DNA of 5,171 nt, taken from the NCBI GenBank assembly GCA_947628335.1, contig CANQZT010000111.1:1-5171 (forward strand), read 5' to 3'. The position numbers were made by a program, and so were the translations under genes. Source of the stretch: an uncultured Clostridia bacterium (lineage in GTDB: Bacteria; Bacillota_A; Clostridia; TANB77; CAG-508). Positions 1 to 5,171 of the stretch are shown in pieces. Each line of letters begins with the position of its first letter. The first letter of the stretch is position 1. The notes under the pieces were generated by a model, which was not told the origin of the DNA, did no database searches, and was given only the letters and a program-made list of their open reading frames with translations.

Positions 1-342
1 ATTTTTGGCATTTGTATTTTGAAAAATATCATTCGGATTATATTTTTGACATAACTTTTCTTGATATTTTTTTTCATTTTCTAACAATTCCTTATTCCAA
101 AGGGCTTTTTCCTCATCATTACAAAAATATTGATATGATATTACAGCAAGTATTTCTTTGGTTTCCTCTTCTAAACCTAACAAATCAAGACGTGTATCGG
201 GATGTATGTAATTTACATTAACAGTTGCATTAGCTTCTATTACATTTAGTAATTTTTGAGGTATTTTTTTTACAGAATCATTATCTAATTGCCTTAATAT
301 CATACTAACTTCAGATAAAGCTTTTTTATTCTCTGTCCACAT
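1..342 (-). CDS. Uncharacterised small clostridial-type protein, 3' end beyond window
   Basis: The minus strand is open from an ATG at 342-340 to position 1, giving 114 residues with no stop, so the C-terminus lies outside the window. It starts MWTENKKALSEVSMIL and continues as a charged, mostly helical protein. A predicted helix (about residues 6-37) is followed by a segment with NYIHPDTRLDLLGL (44-57), a second hydrophobic helix (about 60-74) and a Glu/Lys-rich tail ending in KYNPNDIF (100-107). I see no signal peptide, membrane segment or catalytic motif, so it is probably cytosolic. The start is supported by an excellent Shine-Dalgarno sequence, AAGGAGG on the minus strand (361-355), 12 bases from the ATG. 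The gene overlaps the end of the upstream 313-codon gene by 17 bases in another frame, which suggests translational coupling. From memory it resembles a widespread family of short clostridial proteins without assigned function. A role as partner or antidote of the upstream protein is possible but unproven. Coding status is fairly certain; function is unknown. Confidence 0.75.
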   Translation of the reverse strand, partial: MWTENKKALSEVSMILRQLDNDSVKKIPQKLLNVIEANATVNVNYIHPDTRLDLLGLEEETKEILAVISYQYFCNDEEKALWNKELLENEKKYQEKLCQKYNPNDIFQNTNAKN

Positions 343-1267
343 CTGTTTGTTTTTCCTCCTTATATTTTTCTTTTGTAAAGAAACTTTTAATCTTATTTAC
401 TGCGTTATTAAATTTTGATAATATCATTCCTTGTTTTGAATATTGCTTCAATTCATTTTCTGTCCTCGTTGTATATTCTTCTGGGTGTTCTTTCATGTAT
501 TGATTATTTTGATTTATAATAAATTCAGTTACTTTGTCATCAGACAGCGGAATTTCCTTTGATTTTGACTTCCATATTTTAGATTGTAACTTCTTTGGTT
601 TTAATTTTCTTTGTCCGAGTAACTTTTTGTTATATTTTATTTTAAAATCTTCAATTAACTCATCAGTACATACCAAACCATCATTTTTATAATTATGTAT
701 TTCAGTATATTTAGGATTTTTAGTAAAATCAACCATTTTTTCTTTTTGCACATCATCAAACTCAACTGTACCTAAAATATATTCTGGCAGTAAATAAGTT
801 TGATATCCTCCTGAAGAAAAAGCAAAATCATCTATTGCACTATTACCTGTTTTAAATAAAATAGGTTTTGACTTACCCTCACAATATGTTAATGCAGTTT
901 TAGGAACTTTCATAATAACACATTTTGGATTAGTAATACCACGAGGTTTATATGCATATGCTGCTGCAACACTTTTTAAAAAATCTATTTCATCATAACA
1001 GCTTTTATCATCTAATCCAAATTCAGATGTAGTGTAATCTAACAAATTGCACTTAGGAATCCATAATCCATTTTCAAATAATCGTTCATTAGAAACGACA
1101 GATGTTCTATGAATTAGTATTGCATAATCTGGATCTCTGTACTCTTTTATTAACAATTCACCAATCCTTTTAGGAAATGTATTTGAAATTTTTTTAATAT
1201 CGTCTTTGTATCTTATTTTCTTTTCTTCGTCAGAAAAGTAATTCTCATAATCTAAATATTCGTCCAT
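326..1267 (-). CDS. Putative ADP-ribosyltransferase/PARP-fold-like protein of unknown function
   Basis: This is a 313-residue cytosolic-looking protein with no signal peptide or membrane segment. The N-terminus (1-45) is charged and helical. Residues 48-172 look like a diverged ADP-ribosyltransferase core: ILIHRTS (50-56) followed by LFENGLWI (63-70) resembles the PARP-type H-G-T…GL strand and helix. LKSVAAAYAY (97-106) sits where PARPs have SKSxxY, and VIMKVPKTAL (117-126) is a plausible core strand. YLLPEYILGTVEF (158-170) resembles the NEYIVY strand that carries the catalytic Glu. The candidate H-Y-E triad is His53, Tyr104 (or Tyr106) and Glu162. A Lys-rich stretch (209-235) and a helical basic tail follow. 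If this is correct, it would transfer ADP-ribose from NAD or hydrolyse NAD; the target is unknown. The ATG at 1267 has a ribosome-binding site (GAAAGGAAA, near 1271-1279) at good spacing. The gene shares its operon and a 17-base overlap with the downstream small gene. Coding status is clear; the fold is inferred from motif pattern only. Confidence 0.85.
   Translation of the reverse strand: MDEYLDYENYFSDEEKKIRYKDDIKKISNTFPKRIGELLIKEYRDPDYAILIHRTSVVSNERLFENGLWIPKCNLLDYTTSEFGLDDKSCYDEIDFLKSVAAAYAYKPRGITNPKCVIMKVPKTALTYCEGKSKPILFKTGNSAIDDFAFSSGGYQTYLLPEYILGTVEFDDVQKEKMVDFTKNPKYTEIHNYKNDGLVCTDELIEDFKIKYNKKLLGQRKLKPKKLQSKIWKSKSKEIPLSDDKVTEFIINQNNQYMKEHPEEYTTRTENELKQYSKQGMILSKFNNAVNKIKSFFTKEKYKEEKQTDVDRE
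355..361 (-). promoter_or_regulatory. Strong ribosome-binding site for the overlapping small gene
   Basis: The minus strand reads AAGGAGG here, inside the 3' end of the 313-codon gene and 12 bases before the ATG at 342. It decides the start of the small downstream gene and shows that this gene is independently translated despite the 17-base overlap. Confidence 0.8.
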
Positions 1268-1327
1268 TTTTTTCCTTTCTTATTGTAGGAATATTTGATT
1301 TAGTTAATGCCCAATTTTCTTATTTTC

Positions 1328-1344
1328 ATGTTAAATTATAACAT
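1328..1344. repeat. Perfect inverted repeat over the minus-strand -10 box (possible operator)
   Basis: ATGTTA (1328-1333) and TAACAT (1339-1344) are perfect inverted arms around a 5-base AT spacer. They enclose the -10 hexamer and the expected start point of the minus-strand operon. A dimeric repressor bound here would block that promoter. In a sequence this AT-rich a 6-base arm pair can arise by chance, so the regulatory role is inference. Confidence 0.35.
1335..1343 (-). promoter_or_regulatory. Extended -10 promoter for the minus-strand operon
   Basis: The minus strand reads TGT-TATAAT, a consensus -10 hexamer (1340-1335) with the TGn extension (1343-1341). No good -35 is present at 17 bases (TATATA), as is common for extended -10 promoters. 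Predicted transcription start is near 1328, leaving about 60 bases of leader before the ATG at 1267. Confidence 0.65.
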
Positions 1345-1434
1345 ATGTGAAGAAAAATATATAGTTTTTTATTGCATTTTTATAAAAATAAAATATTTAT
1401 ATTGTAACAGCAGGTTATAACTTAAAAAAAAAGG

Positions 1435-1463
1435 TTGATAATTAAACCAGTATATGATTTAAT
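1435..1463 (+). promoter_or_regulatory. Promoter of the lemA-DUF3137 operon
   Basis: A -35 box TTGATA (1435-1440) and a -10 box TTTAAT (1458-1463) are separated by 17 bases, and the -10 is preceded by TGA, an extended -10 element. An A9 tract lies directly upstream. Transcription should begin near 1470, about 30 bases before the ATG. The spacing and sequence fit a sigma-A promoter. Confidence 0.7.
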
Positions 1464-1500
1464 ATAAAAAGTATCATAATTTAAACAAAGGAAGAAGAAG

Positions 1501-2058
1501 ATGGATCCAATTATAATTAAAATAGTATTAATAATTGTAATACTAATCATAATATTGAAAGTAATAAAAACAAACAATCAAATTATTGCATTAGAAAATA
1601 GAGTAGAGCAATCAAGATCTGGAATAGACGTATTTTTAACTCAACGTTTTGATTTAATTCCTAAGTTAGTTGAATGTGTTAAAGGATATATGAAATATGA
1701 AAAAGAACTATTAGAAATAATTATTAAAGAGAGAAATGATTATGTAGCAAATAAAGATTTAAATAAAGCAAAACAAATAGAAAATAAATTTAATAATATT
1801 ATGATAGCAACGGAAAAATATCCAGAATTAAAAGCAAACGAACAATTTTTAGAATTACAAAAAAATATCGTAAAAATGGAAAATCAGCTTCAAAGTGCAA
1901 GGCGTTTATACAATGGGGATGCAACACTATACAACACTGTAATATCGACATATCCAACAAGTATAATTGCAAATCTTTTTAATCATAAAAAAAAGGAATT
2001 ATTTGAAATAGAAGAAATAAAAAAAGAAAATGCAAATATAGAAGGTACAGAAGATTAA
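1501..2058 (+). CDS. lemA: LemA family membrane-anchored protein
   Basis: This 185-residue protein has the LemA architecture: a very short N-terminus, one hydrophobic anchor (residues 4-22) and a long helical domain. In the family, the N-terminus is outside or in the membrane and the helices form an elongated bundle. The signature region is clear: NQIIALENRVEQSRSGIDVF (26-45) leads into QRFDLIPKLVECVKGYMKYE (48-67), matching the family pattern of IDV, R-R-x-D-LIPNLV and VKGY. The C-terminal motif LYNTVISTYPTSIIANLF (143-160) is the other hallmark. The usual Trp before IDV is absent. Length is typical (about 180-200). The ATG is preceded by AAAGGAAG (1487-1494) at good spacing. It is the first gene of an operon, 34 bases before a DUF3137-type gene, a pairing known in other low-GC bacteria. 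The biochemical role of LemA is not established. The family call is strong. Confidence 0.93.
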   Translation: MDPIIIKIVLIIVILIIILKVIKTNNQIIALENRVEQSRSGIDVFLTQRFDLIPKLVECVKGYMKYEKELLEIIIKERNDYVANKDLNKAKQIENKFNNIMIATEKYPELKANEQFLELQKNIVKMENQLQSARRLYNGDATLYNTVISTYPTSIIANLFNHKKKELFEIEEIKKENANIEGTED

Positions 2059-2092
2059 TATTTTAAATTAGAAGAAGGAACTATAGTAAATT

Positions 2093-3100
2093 ATGAAGAG
2101 AGAAGAGCTAGAAAATTTATATGATAAATTAATAAGAGATTATGAAACAAAATATCCATCATATAAACTAAAGACGAAAAGTGAAGAAGAAAAAAATAAA
2201 ATGAAAAAAAATGAAAAGCGCTATAAATTTATTATAAAAATTATAGGGATTATCTTAGCCATATATGTAATAAGACTCCTTATCTTGATTCCACAACAGG
2301 AAACGACTGCAAATGAAGAGATATTCTTGGCATCTATTATGTCTATTGTATATATAATGATGATACCTTTTGGGATTTGTATGGTATTTGTTATAAAAAA
2401 AGCATTAAAACGAAATGAGTGTTTTAAGCAAATAGTACAAGAACCATTATTAAAAAGTATAGATGGCATAACAAATATAGATTTCAATAGAAGTATTGAT
2501 AAAAAATTGTATGACAAAATAGAATTTAGAGATAGATATTATAATGATTATTATGGAAGCAAATATATTGAAGGCAAATTTGAAGAAGGTGATATATATA
2601 TTTCTAATTTAAAGACCACTTATACAACAAGAGATGAAGATTCAGAAAGTACACATACAATATTTGAAGGTATGATTGCAATAATTAAATTAGAAAAAAA
2701 TGTTATAGATGGATATATAAGTTTAGGTACAGATTATGATGATAAAAAATCTATTATAAAAGAAGTTCCAAAAGATAAGGTATTGTTAGATTCAAGTGAG
2801 TTTGAAAATAAATTTGATTTATATTCATCCGATCCTGTTAAAGCTTTAATGATTTTTACACCAGATGAAATGCAAAAAATATTAGAAGAGGGTAAAGAGT
2901 TCCTTCATAGTTATGAAATTTCAATAACTGATAATATAATTGCACTAAGGGTATACAAAAAAAGCTTAATGGAAGGAATTAACCCATATTTAGAACCACA
3001 AGTATTAAGAGAAAGAATTATTAGTGAGGTAGATTATATAGAAAATATAGTAAATTTTTTAAGAGGATTTTCAAATTATGTGAATGAAAATATAGGCTAA
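2093..3100 (+). CDS. DUF3137-type two-helix membrane protein, LemA operon partner
   Basis: This 335-residue protein has a charged N-terminal cytoplasmic segment (1-44) and two transmembrane helices (about 46-66 and 79-101). A large C-terminal domain (about 110-335) should lie on the same side as the N-terminus, i.e. the cytoplasm. That domain shows the DUF3137 pattern: GKFEEGDIYISNLKTTY (161-177), then IFEGMIAIIKL (190-200) equivalent to the fKG strand. DSSEFENKFDLYSSDPVKAL (233-252) is the family's lds-eFek-F-vys-D-veA signature, followed by FTPDEMQKILE (255-265). The ATG has AAGGAA (2075-2080) upstream with a 12-base spacer, a little long. It begins 34 bases after lemA with no terminator between, so the two are co-transcribed. 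The function of the family is unknown; co-occurrence with lemA suggests a joint membrane complex. The stop codon lies in the loop of the operon terminator, and the last codons form one arm of its stem. Confidence 0.85.
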   Translation: MKREELENLYDKLIRDYETKYPSYKLKTKSEEEKNKMKKNEKRYKFIIKIIGIILAIYVIRLLILIPQQETTANEEIFLASIMSIVYIMMIPFGICMVFVIKKALKRNECFKQIVQEPLLKSIDGITNIDFNRSIDKKLYDKIEFRDRYYNDYYGSKYIEGKFEEGDIYISNLKTTYTTRDEDSESTHTIFEGMIAIIKLEKNVIDGYISLGTDYDDKKSIIKEVPKDKVLLDSSEFENKFDLYSSDPVKALMIFTPDEMQKILEEGKEFLHSYEISITDNIIALRVYKKSLMEGINPYLEPQVLRERIISEVDYIENIVNFLRGFSNYVNENIG

Positions 3101-3118
3101 AAATTGCCTATATTTTTT
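3087..3118 (+). terminator. Intrinsic terminator of the lemA-DUF3137 operon
   Basis: An 11-base-pair perfect stem pairs AAAATATAGGC (3087-3097) with GCCTATATTTT (3106-3116) around an 8-base loop, and a T run (3113-3118) closes it. The left arm encodes the last residues of the DUF3137 protein and the stop codon lies in the loop. The GC-rich step sits at the loop end. Confidence 0.85.
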
Positions 3119-3145
3119 ATGAGAAATATGGTGAACCTTAGATTT

Positions 3146-3169
3146 TTTGTAATTGTAATGGTTTACAAA
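3146..3169. repeat. Overlapping inverted repeats at the -35 box of the HD-domain gene
   Basis: TTGTAA (3153-3158) and TTACAA (3163-3168) are perfect arms around TGGT. A second arm, TTTGTAA (3146-3152), can pair with the same right side, TTACAAA (3163-3169), at a 10-base spacing. The right arm contains the -35 box TTTACA. This is a plausible repressor operator; no known regulator consensus is recognised. Confidence 0.4.
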
Positions 3170-3190
3170 TTTACATAATTATGGTATACT
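3162..3190 (+). promoter_or_regulatory. Promoter of the HD-domain phosphohydrolase gene
   Basis: The -35 box TTTACA (3162-3167) and -10 box TATACT (3185-3190) are separated by exactly 17 bases, and TGG before the -10 gives an extended -10 element. Transcription should begin near 3197, about 25 bases before the GTG start. It lies just after the preceding operon's terminator, so this gene is an independent unit. Confidence 0.8.
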
Positions 3191-3221
3191 AAAAAGGTAT
3201 AAAAAATGAGAGGGTGTTAGT

Positions 3222-4946
3222 GTGAAAATAAATGGGTATGTAAAAAAATTAAAAACAAAGTTAGATGATAAACGAGGCTACTTTACAAAAGCAGTTCAAT
3301 TAAAAAGACTTTCAGAATATGCTAATGAAATAGATATGGTCTTAACTAAATATAATAAAAAAAGCTGTGATGAAACCATGATGATAAAAGGATTAAGAAA
3401 ATCAAATCCTGAAACAACAAATAGGAAAATCCATCAAGAAGACTTAGAAAAAGTTGTATCACAAATGGCAAAAGGACTAGGTTTAAATCAAGAAATTGTA
3501 AAGATAATGGGAAAACATCATGATATAGGTCATACATTTTTAGGTCACAGTGGAGAGTGGTGGATATCTAATATACTAGAAGATTATGGTATAGGATATT
3601 ATTGCCATAATACATTAGGTGCGAGAGAATTAATTTATACAAAAGGAATATATGATGAAATCATACAAACGATTAAAAATTATAATCCTAATATTAGTAG
3701 TAAAAAGATAGAAAGAATAAAGAGCAGTTTATGGCTTATAATGGATGGAATTAATGCACATAATGGTGAAAAACCAGAAAAAGAATATATACCTGCAATT
3801 GATAAAAAAGAACCAGATTTTGTAGAAGAATTACAATTATGTTATTCTAAAAAAGGATATGATAGATGTATTATACCAGCTACACCAGAAGCATGTTTAA
3901 TGAGACTTGCAGATCAAATATCATATATTCCACTTGATATGTTAGATGGCTTAAGAGAAGGAATGATAAGAGATGAAAATGGAAATATTGTAGATATTTT
4001 AGATGATGATTATAAAAAAGTTTTACTACAATTAGGAATTAATCAAGAGCAAATAAATGAGTGTAATGATACAAAAGATTTTTCTAAGATAGCAGATAAA
4101 TTGAAACAAGTTTTTATACAAGATGTTATAAAAAATAGCACAAAGCAAAAAGTTACGATGTCAAAAGAAACTATGACATTAATGAATGAATTACGCAGTT
4201 TGAATAATGAAAAAATAGTAAATTATGTAGTTCTTAGTGAAGATCAAGAAACATATCCAAAAGCCATTAGAAATTTAATGGAAAAATATAAGGAAATTAT
4301 TTTACAAAACGGATTATTAAAAAGACTACATAATTCGGATATGAATTTAGAAGATTTCAGTAATTATCAAGGTACAGACTTAAAGTTTTTAAAATATATT
4401 TATAATATGAATCAAAAAGATTTAGAATTTACAACTCAGATAGCAAAAAGAGCAACAGTGGAATCAATTTCAGAAGAATTAACAATTGCAAGAAATTGTG
4501 TTTTAAAAAGAGAAAGTTACAAAGAAGAATCAGAACTAGGGTTACAGTATGATTTAAAAAATGCAAGAATAAAAGGATATATACAATATTATAAAAATGC
4601 ATTGCAACAAGGAAAGCTAATTAGCTATACGAATAAAGATAAATTAGATGAAGAAAAAAGAATTTATGCAAATATTCAAACGAAAAATGATAATAAAAAT
4701 TATATAAACATGGAAGAAAGAGAGGCACTGCTAATTGCAGCACAATACATTGCAAATTTAAGTGATCATGAATTTATAAATTTATTAAAAGATACACAAG
4801 AAATAAGCGAAGAACAATATCAAAGTTTAACAAGAAAATATAAAGATATTCCAAATTTACATGAAACAGCATATTCTTCAAAAATTTGGAGACAGATTCA
4901 AAAAATACAAAAAGATATGATAGAAGATGTACAAGAACAAAAATAG
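3222..4946 (+). CDS. HD-domain dGTPase-like (deoxynucleoside triphosphohydrolase-like) protein
   Basis: This is a 574-residue cytosolic protein of the HD metal-phosphohydrolase superfamily, closest in motif layout to dGTPases, which cleave dGTP to deoxyguanosine and tripolyphosphate. Visible metal ligands are His71 (KIHQED), His100-Asp101 in KHHDIGHTFLGHSGE (98-112) and Asp231 in RLADQISYIPLDMLDGL (228-244). The segment 100-112 matches the dGTPase motif HDxGHPPFGHxGE, with Pro-Pro replaced by Thr-Phe. HNTLGARELI (129-138) matches the family HNxEG motif, and YIANLSD (509-515) echoes the C-terminal YIAGMTD. Residues 270-490 are Lys/Glu-rich and helical, and at 574 the protein is longer than typical dGTPases. 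The GTG start has GAGAGGGTG (3208-3216) just upstream, and no better in-frame ATG is seen nearby. It is monocistronic, with its own promoter and terminator. Substrate is uncertain: dGTP, another dNTP or a different phosphoester are all possible, and a role in phage defence is speculative. Confidence 0.88.
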   Translation: MKINGYVKKLKTKLDDKRGYFTKAVQLKRLSEYANEIDMVLTKYNKKSCDETMMIKGLRKSNPETTNRKIHQEDLEKVVSQMAKGLGLNQEIVKIMGKHHDIGHTFLGHSGEWWISNILEDYGIGYYCHNTLGARELIYTKGIYDEIIQTIKNYNPNISSKKIERIKSSLWLIMDGINAHNGEKPEKEYIPAIDKKEPDFVEELQLCYSKKGYDRCIIPATPEACLMRLADQISYIPLDMLDGLREGMIRDENGNIVDILDDDYKKVLLQLGINQEQINECNDTKDFSKIADKLKQVFIQDVIKNSTKQKVTMSKETMTLMNELRSLNNEKIVNYVVLSEDQETYPKAIRNLMEKYKEIILQNGLLKRLHNSDMNLEDFSNYQGTDLKFLKYIYNMNQKDLEFTTQIAKRATVESISEELTIARNCVLKRESYKEESELGLQYDLKNARIKGYIQYYKNALQQGKLISYTNKDKLDEEKRIYANIQTKNDNKNYINMEEREALLIAAQYIANLSDHEFINLLKDTQEISEEQYQSLTRKYKDIPNLHETAYSSKIWRQIQKIQKDMIEDVQEQK

Positions 4947-4971
4947 CAGTGTAGTTACACTGTTATTTTTA
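4941..4971 (+). terminator. Intrinsic terminator of the HD-domain gene
   Basis: The stem pairs AAATAGCAGTGT (4941-4952) with ACACTGTTATTT (4957-4968) around a 4-base loop AGTT. It has 12 pairs including one G-T, and is followed by more T. The stop codon TAG (4944-4946) lies in the left arm, so terminator and coding end overlap. Confidence 0.85.
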
Positions 4972-5030
4972 TGTAATAGGAAAGTTCTAAAAAAGAATAA
5001 ATATAAAACATTATGTAGATAAATGATAAG

Positions 5031-5066
5031 AAACGTCGACCATTTTCATTGAAAAGGGTAAGTAGC
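5031..5066 (+). promoter_or_regulatory. Possible leader or operator element upstream of the prepilin-like gene
   Basis: This segment is less AT-rich than its surroundings. It has the palindrome GTCGAC (5035-5040), a perfect inverted repeat TTTTCA-T-TGAAAA (5043-5055) that can form a small hairpin reinforced by CC/GG, and then GGGTAAGTAGCT (5056-5067). The right arm contains the proposed -35 box. It could be an operator, or a structured 5' leader if transcription starts further upstream. No known riboswitch class is recognised. Confidence 0.3.
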
Positions 5067-5077
5067 TAAAATAAAAT
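5049..5077 (+). promoter_or_regulatory. Promoter of the prepilin-like gene
   Basis: The -35 box TTGAAA (5049-5054) and -10 box TAAAAT (5072-5077) have a 17-base spacer. Transcription would begin near 5084, which places an in-frame upstream ATG (5076) inside the -10 box and supports the ATG at 5115 as the true start. Confidence 0.6.
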
Positions 5078-5114
5078 GAGAGAAGAAAATAAGAACAAGG
5101 AGGAACAAAAGAAA

Positions 5115-5171
5115 ATGGAGGATGTTTCAAGAAGAAAAGATAGAGGAATAACATTAATAGCATTAGTAATA
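5115..5171 (+). CDS. Type IV prepilin-like protein, N-terminal fragment
   Basis: Only 19 codons are in the window: MEDVSRRKDRG followed by ITLIALVI, running off the right edge. A short positively charged leader ending in Gly, then a hydrophobic stretch beginning I-T-L-I, is the class III (prepilin) signal. The prepilin peptidase would cut after Gly11, and the mature helix would assemble in a pseudopilus or pilus-like structure at the cell surface. Position +5 is Ala, not the canonical Glu, as I recall for many clostridial proteins beginning GITLIALVI. The start is set by a perfect AAGGAGG (5097-5103) 11 bases upstream. An in-frame ATG at 5076 would add 13 charged residues but has a poor ribosome-binding site and lies in the proposed -10 box. 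The mature domain is unseen, so pilin, pseudopilin or another surface protein with this leader are all possible. Confidence 0.7.
   Translation, partial: MEDVSRRKDRGITLIALVI

Larger units (their letters stand above)
1268..1500. other. Divergent intergenic region
   Basis: This 233-base non-coding stretch separates the minus-strand operon from lemA. It holds the two back-to-back promoters, an inverted repeat (1328-1344), an 8-base palindrome GTTATAAC (1414-1421) and an A9 tract (1424-1432) just upstream of the lemA -35 box that could act as an UP element. I see no small ORF with a ribosome-binding site and no structured RNA here. Confidence 0.7.

Noticed and set aside
12..221. 69-codon plus-strand ORF
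   Set aside because: It lies antisense to the minus-strand small gene, which has a strong ribosome-binding site and family-like sequence; the plus-strand ORF lacks a ribosome-binding site and reads as a Phe/Ile-rich antisense shadow.
1414..1421. GTTATAAC as an additional minus-strand -10 box
   Set aside because: It lacks a matching -35 and is further from the gene than the better extended -10 at 1335-1343.
2221..2517. 98-codon minus-strand ORF
   Set aside because: It is antisense to the DUF3137 gene; its hydrophobic character mirrors AT-rich coding sequence on the other strand, and no promoter or ribosome-binding site supports it.
3346..3537. 63-codon minus-strand ORF
   Set aside because: It is antisense to the conserved HD-motif region of the dGTPase-like gene and is Leu/Phe-rich, as expected from reverse-reading Lys/Glu codons.
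5031..5080. Cyclic-di-GMP riboswitch upstream of the pilin-like gene
   Set aside because: Such riboswitches precede some clostridial pilus genes, but the segment is too short and I cannot recognise the class I or II conserved core.
5076..5114. Upstream in-frame ATG for the prepilin-like gene
   Set aside because: It overlaps the proposed -10 box and has only a weak, distant AGGG upstream, whereas the ATG at 5115 has a perfect AAGGAGG at normal spacing.

Overview
The window is very AT-rich, with A/T-heavy third codon positions, strong AAGGAGG-type ribosome-binding sites, tight sigma-A style promoters and a prepilin-like N-terminus (…GITLIALVI). Together these suggest a low-GC Gram-positive (Bacillota), most likely an uncultured gut Clostridia or Bacilli lineage. 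The standard genetic code fits: all four complete genes end in TAA or TAG, and no read-through TGA is needed. I see no rRNA, tRNA, CRISPR array, transposase or integrase.

Layout: (1) Positions 1-1267 hold a minus-strand operon of two genes. A 313-residue protein with a possible PARP/ADP-ribosyltransferase-like core is followed, with a 17-base overlap and its own strong ribosome-binding site, by a small uncharacterised protein that runs off the left edge. (2) Positions 1268-1500 are a divergent intergenic region with a promoter on each strand and a perfect inverted repeat over the minus-strand -10 box. (3) Positions 1501-3118 hold a two-gene operon, lemA followed by a DUF3137-type membrane protein, closed by an intrinsic terminator. 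(4) Positions 3119-3221 form a short promoter region rich in inverted repeats. (5) Positions 3222-4971 hold a monocistronic HD-domain, dGTPase-like phosphohydrolase with a GTG start and an intrinsic terminator that overlaps its stop codon. (6) Positions 4972-5171 hold a leader and promoter and the first 19 codons of a type IV prepilin-like gene cut off by the right edge.

How the genes may work together: LemA and the DUF3137 protein are both membrane-anchored, co-transcribed and probably partners, although the biochemical role of the pair is not established. The HD enzyme has its own promoter and terminator and probably acts in dNTP homeostasis, with nucleotide-depletion defence as a speculative alternative. 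The ADP-ribosyltransferase-like gene and its overlapping partner form a separate unit. This pair is the best candidate in the window for an undescribed two-component system (enzyme or toxin plus partner), but that is inference. No single operon links all the genes.
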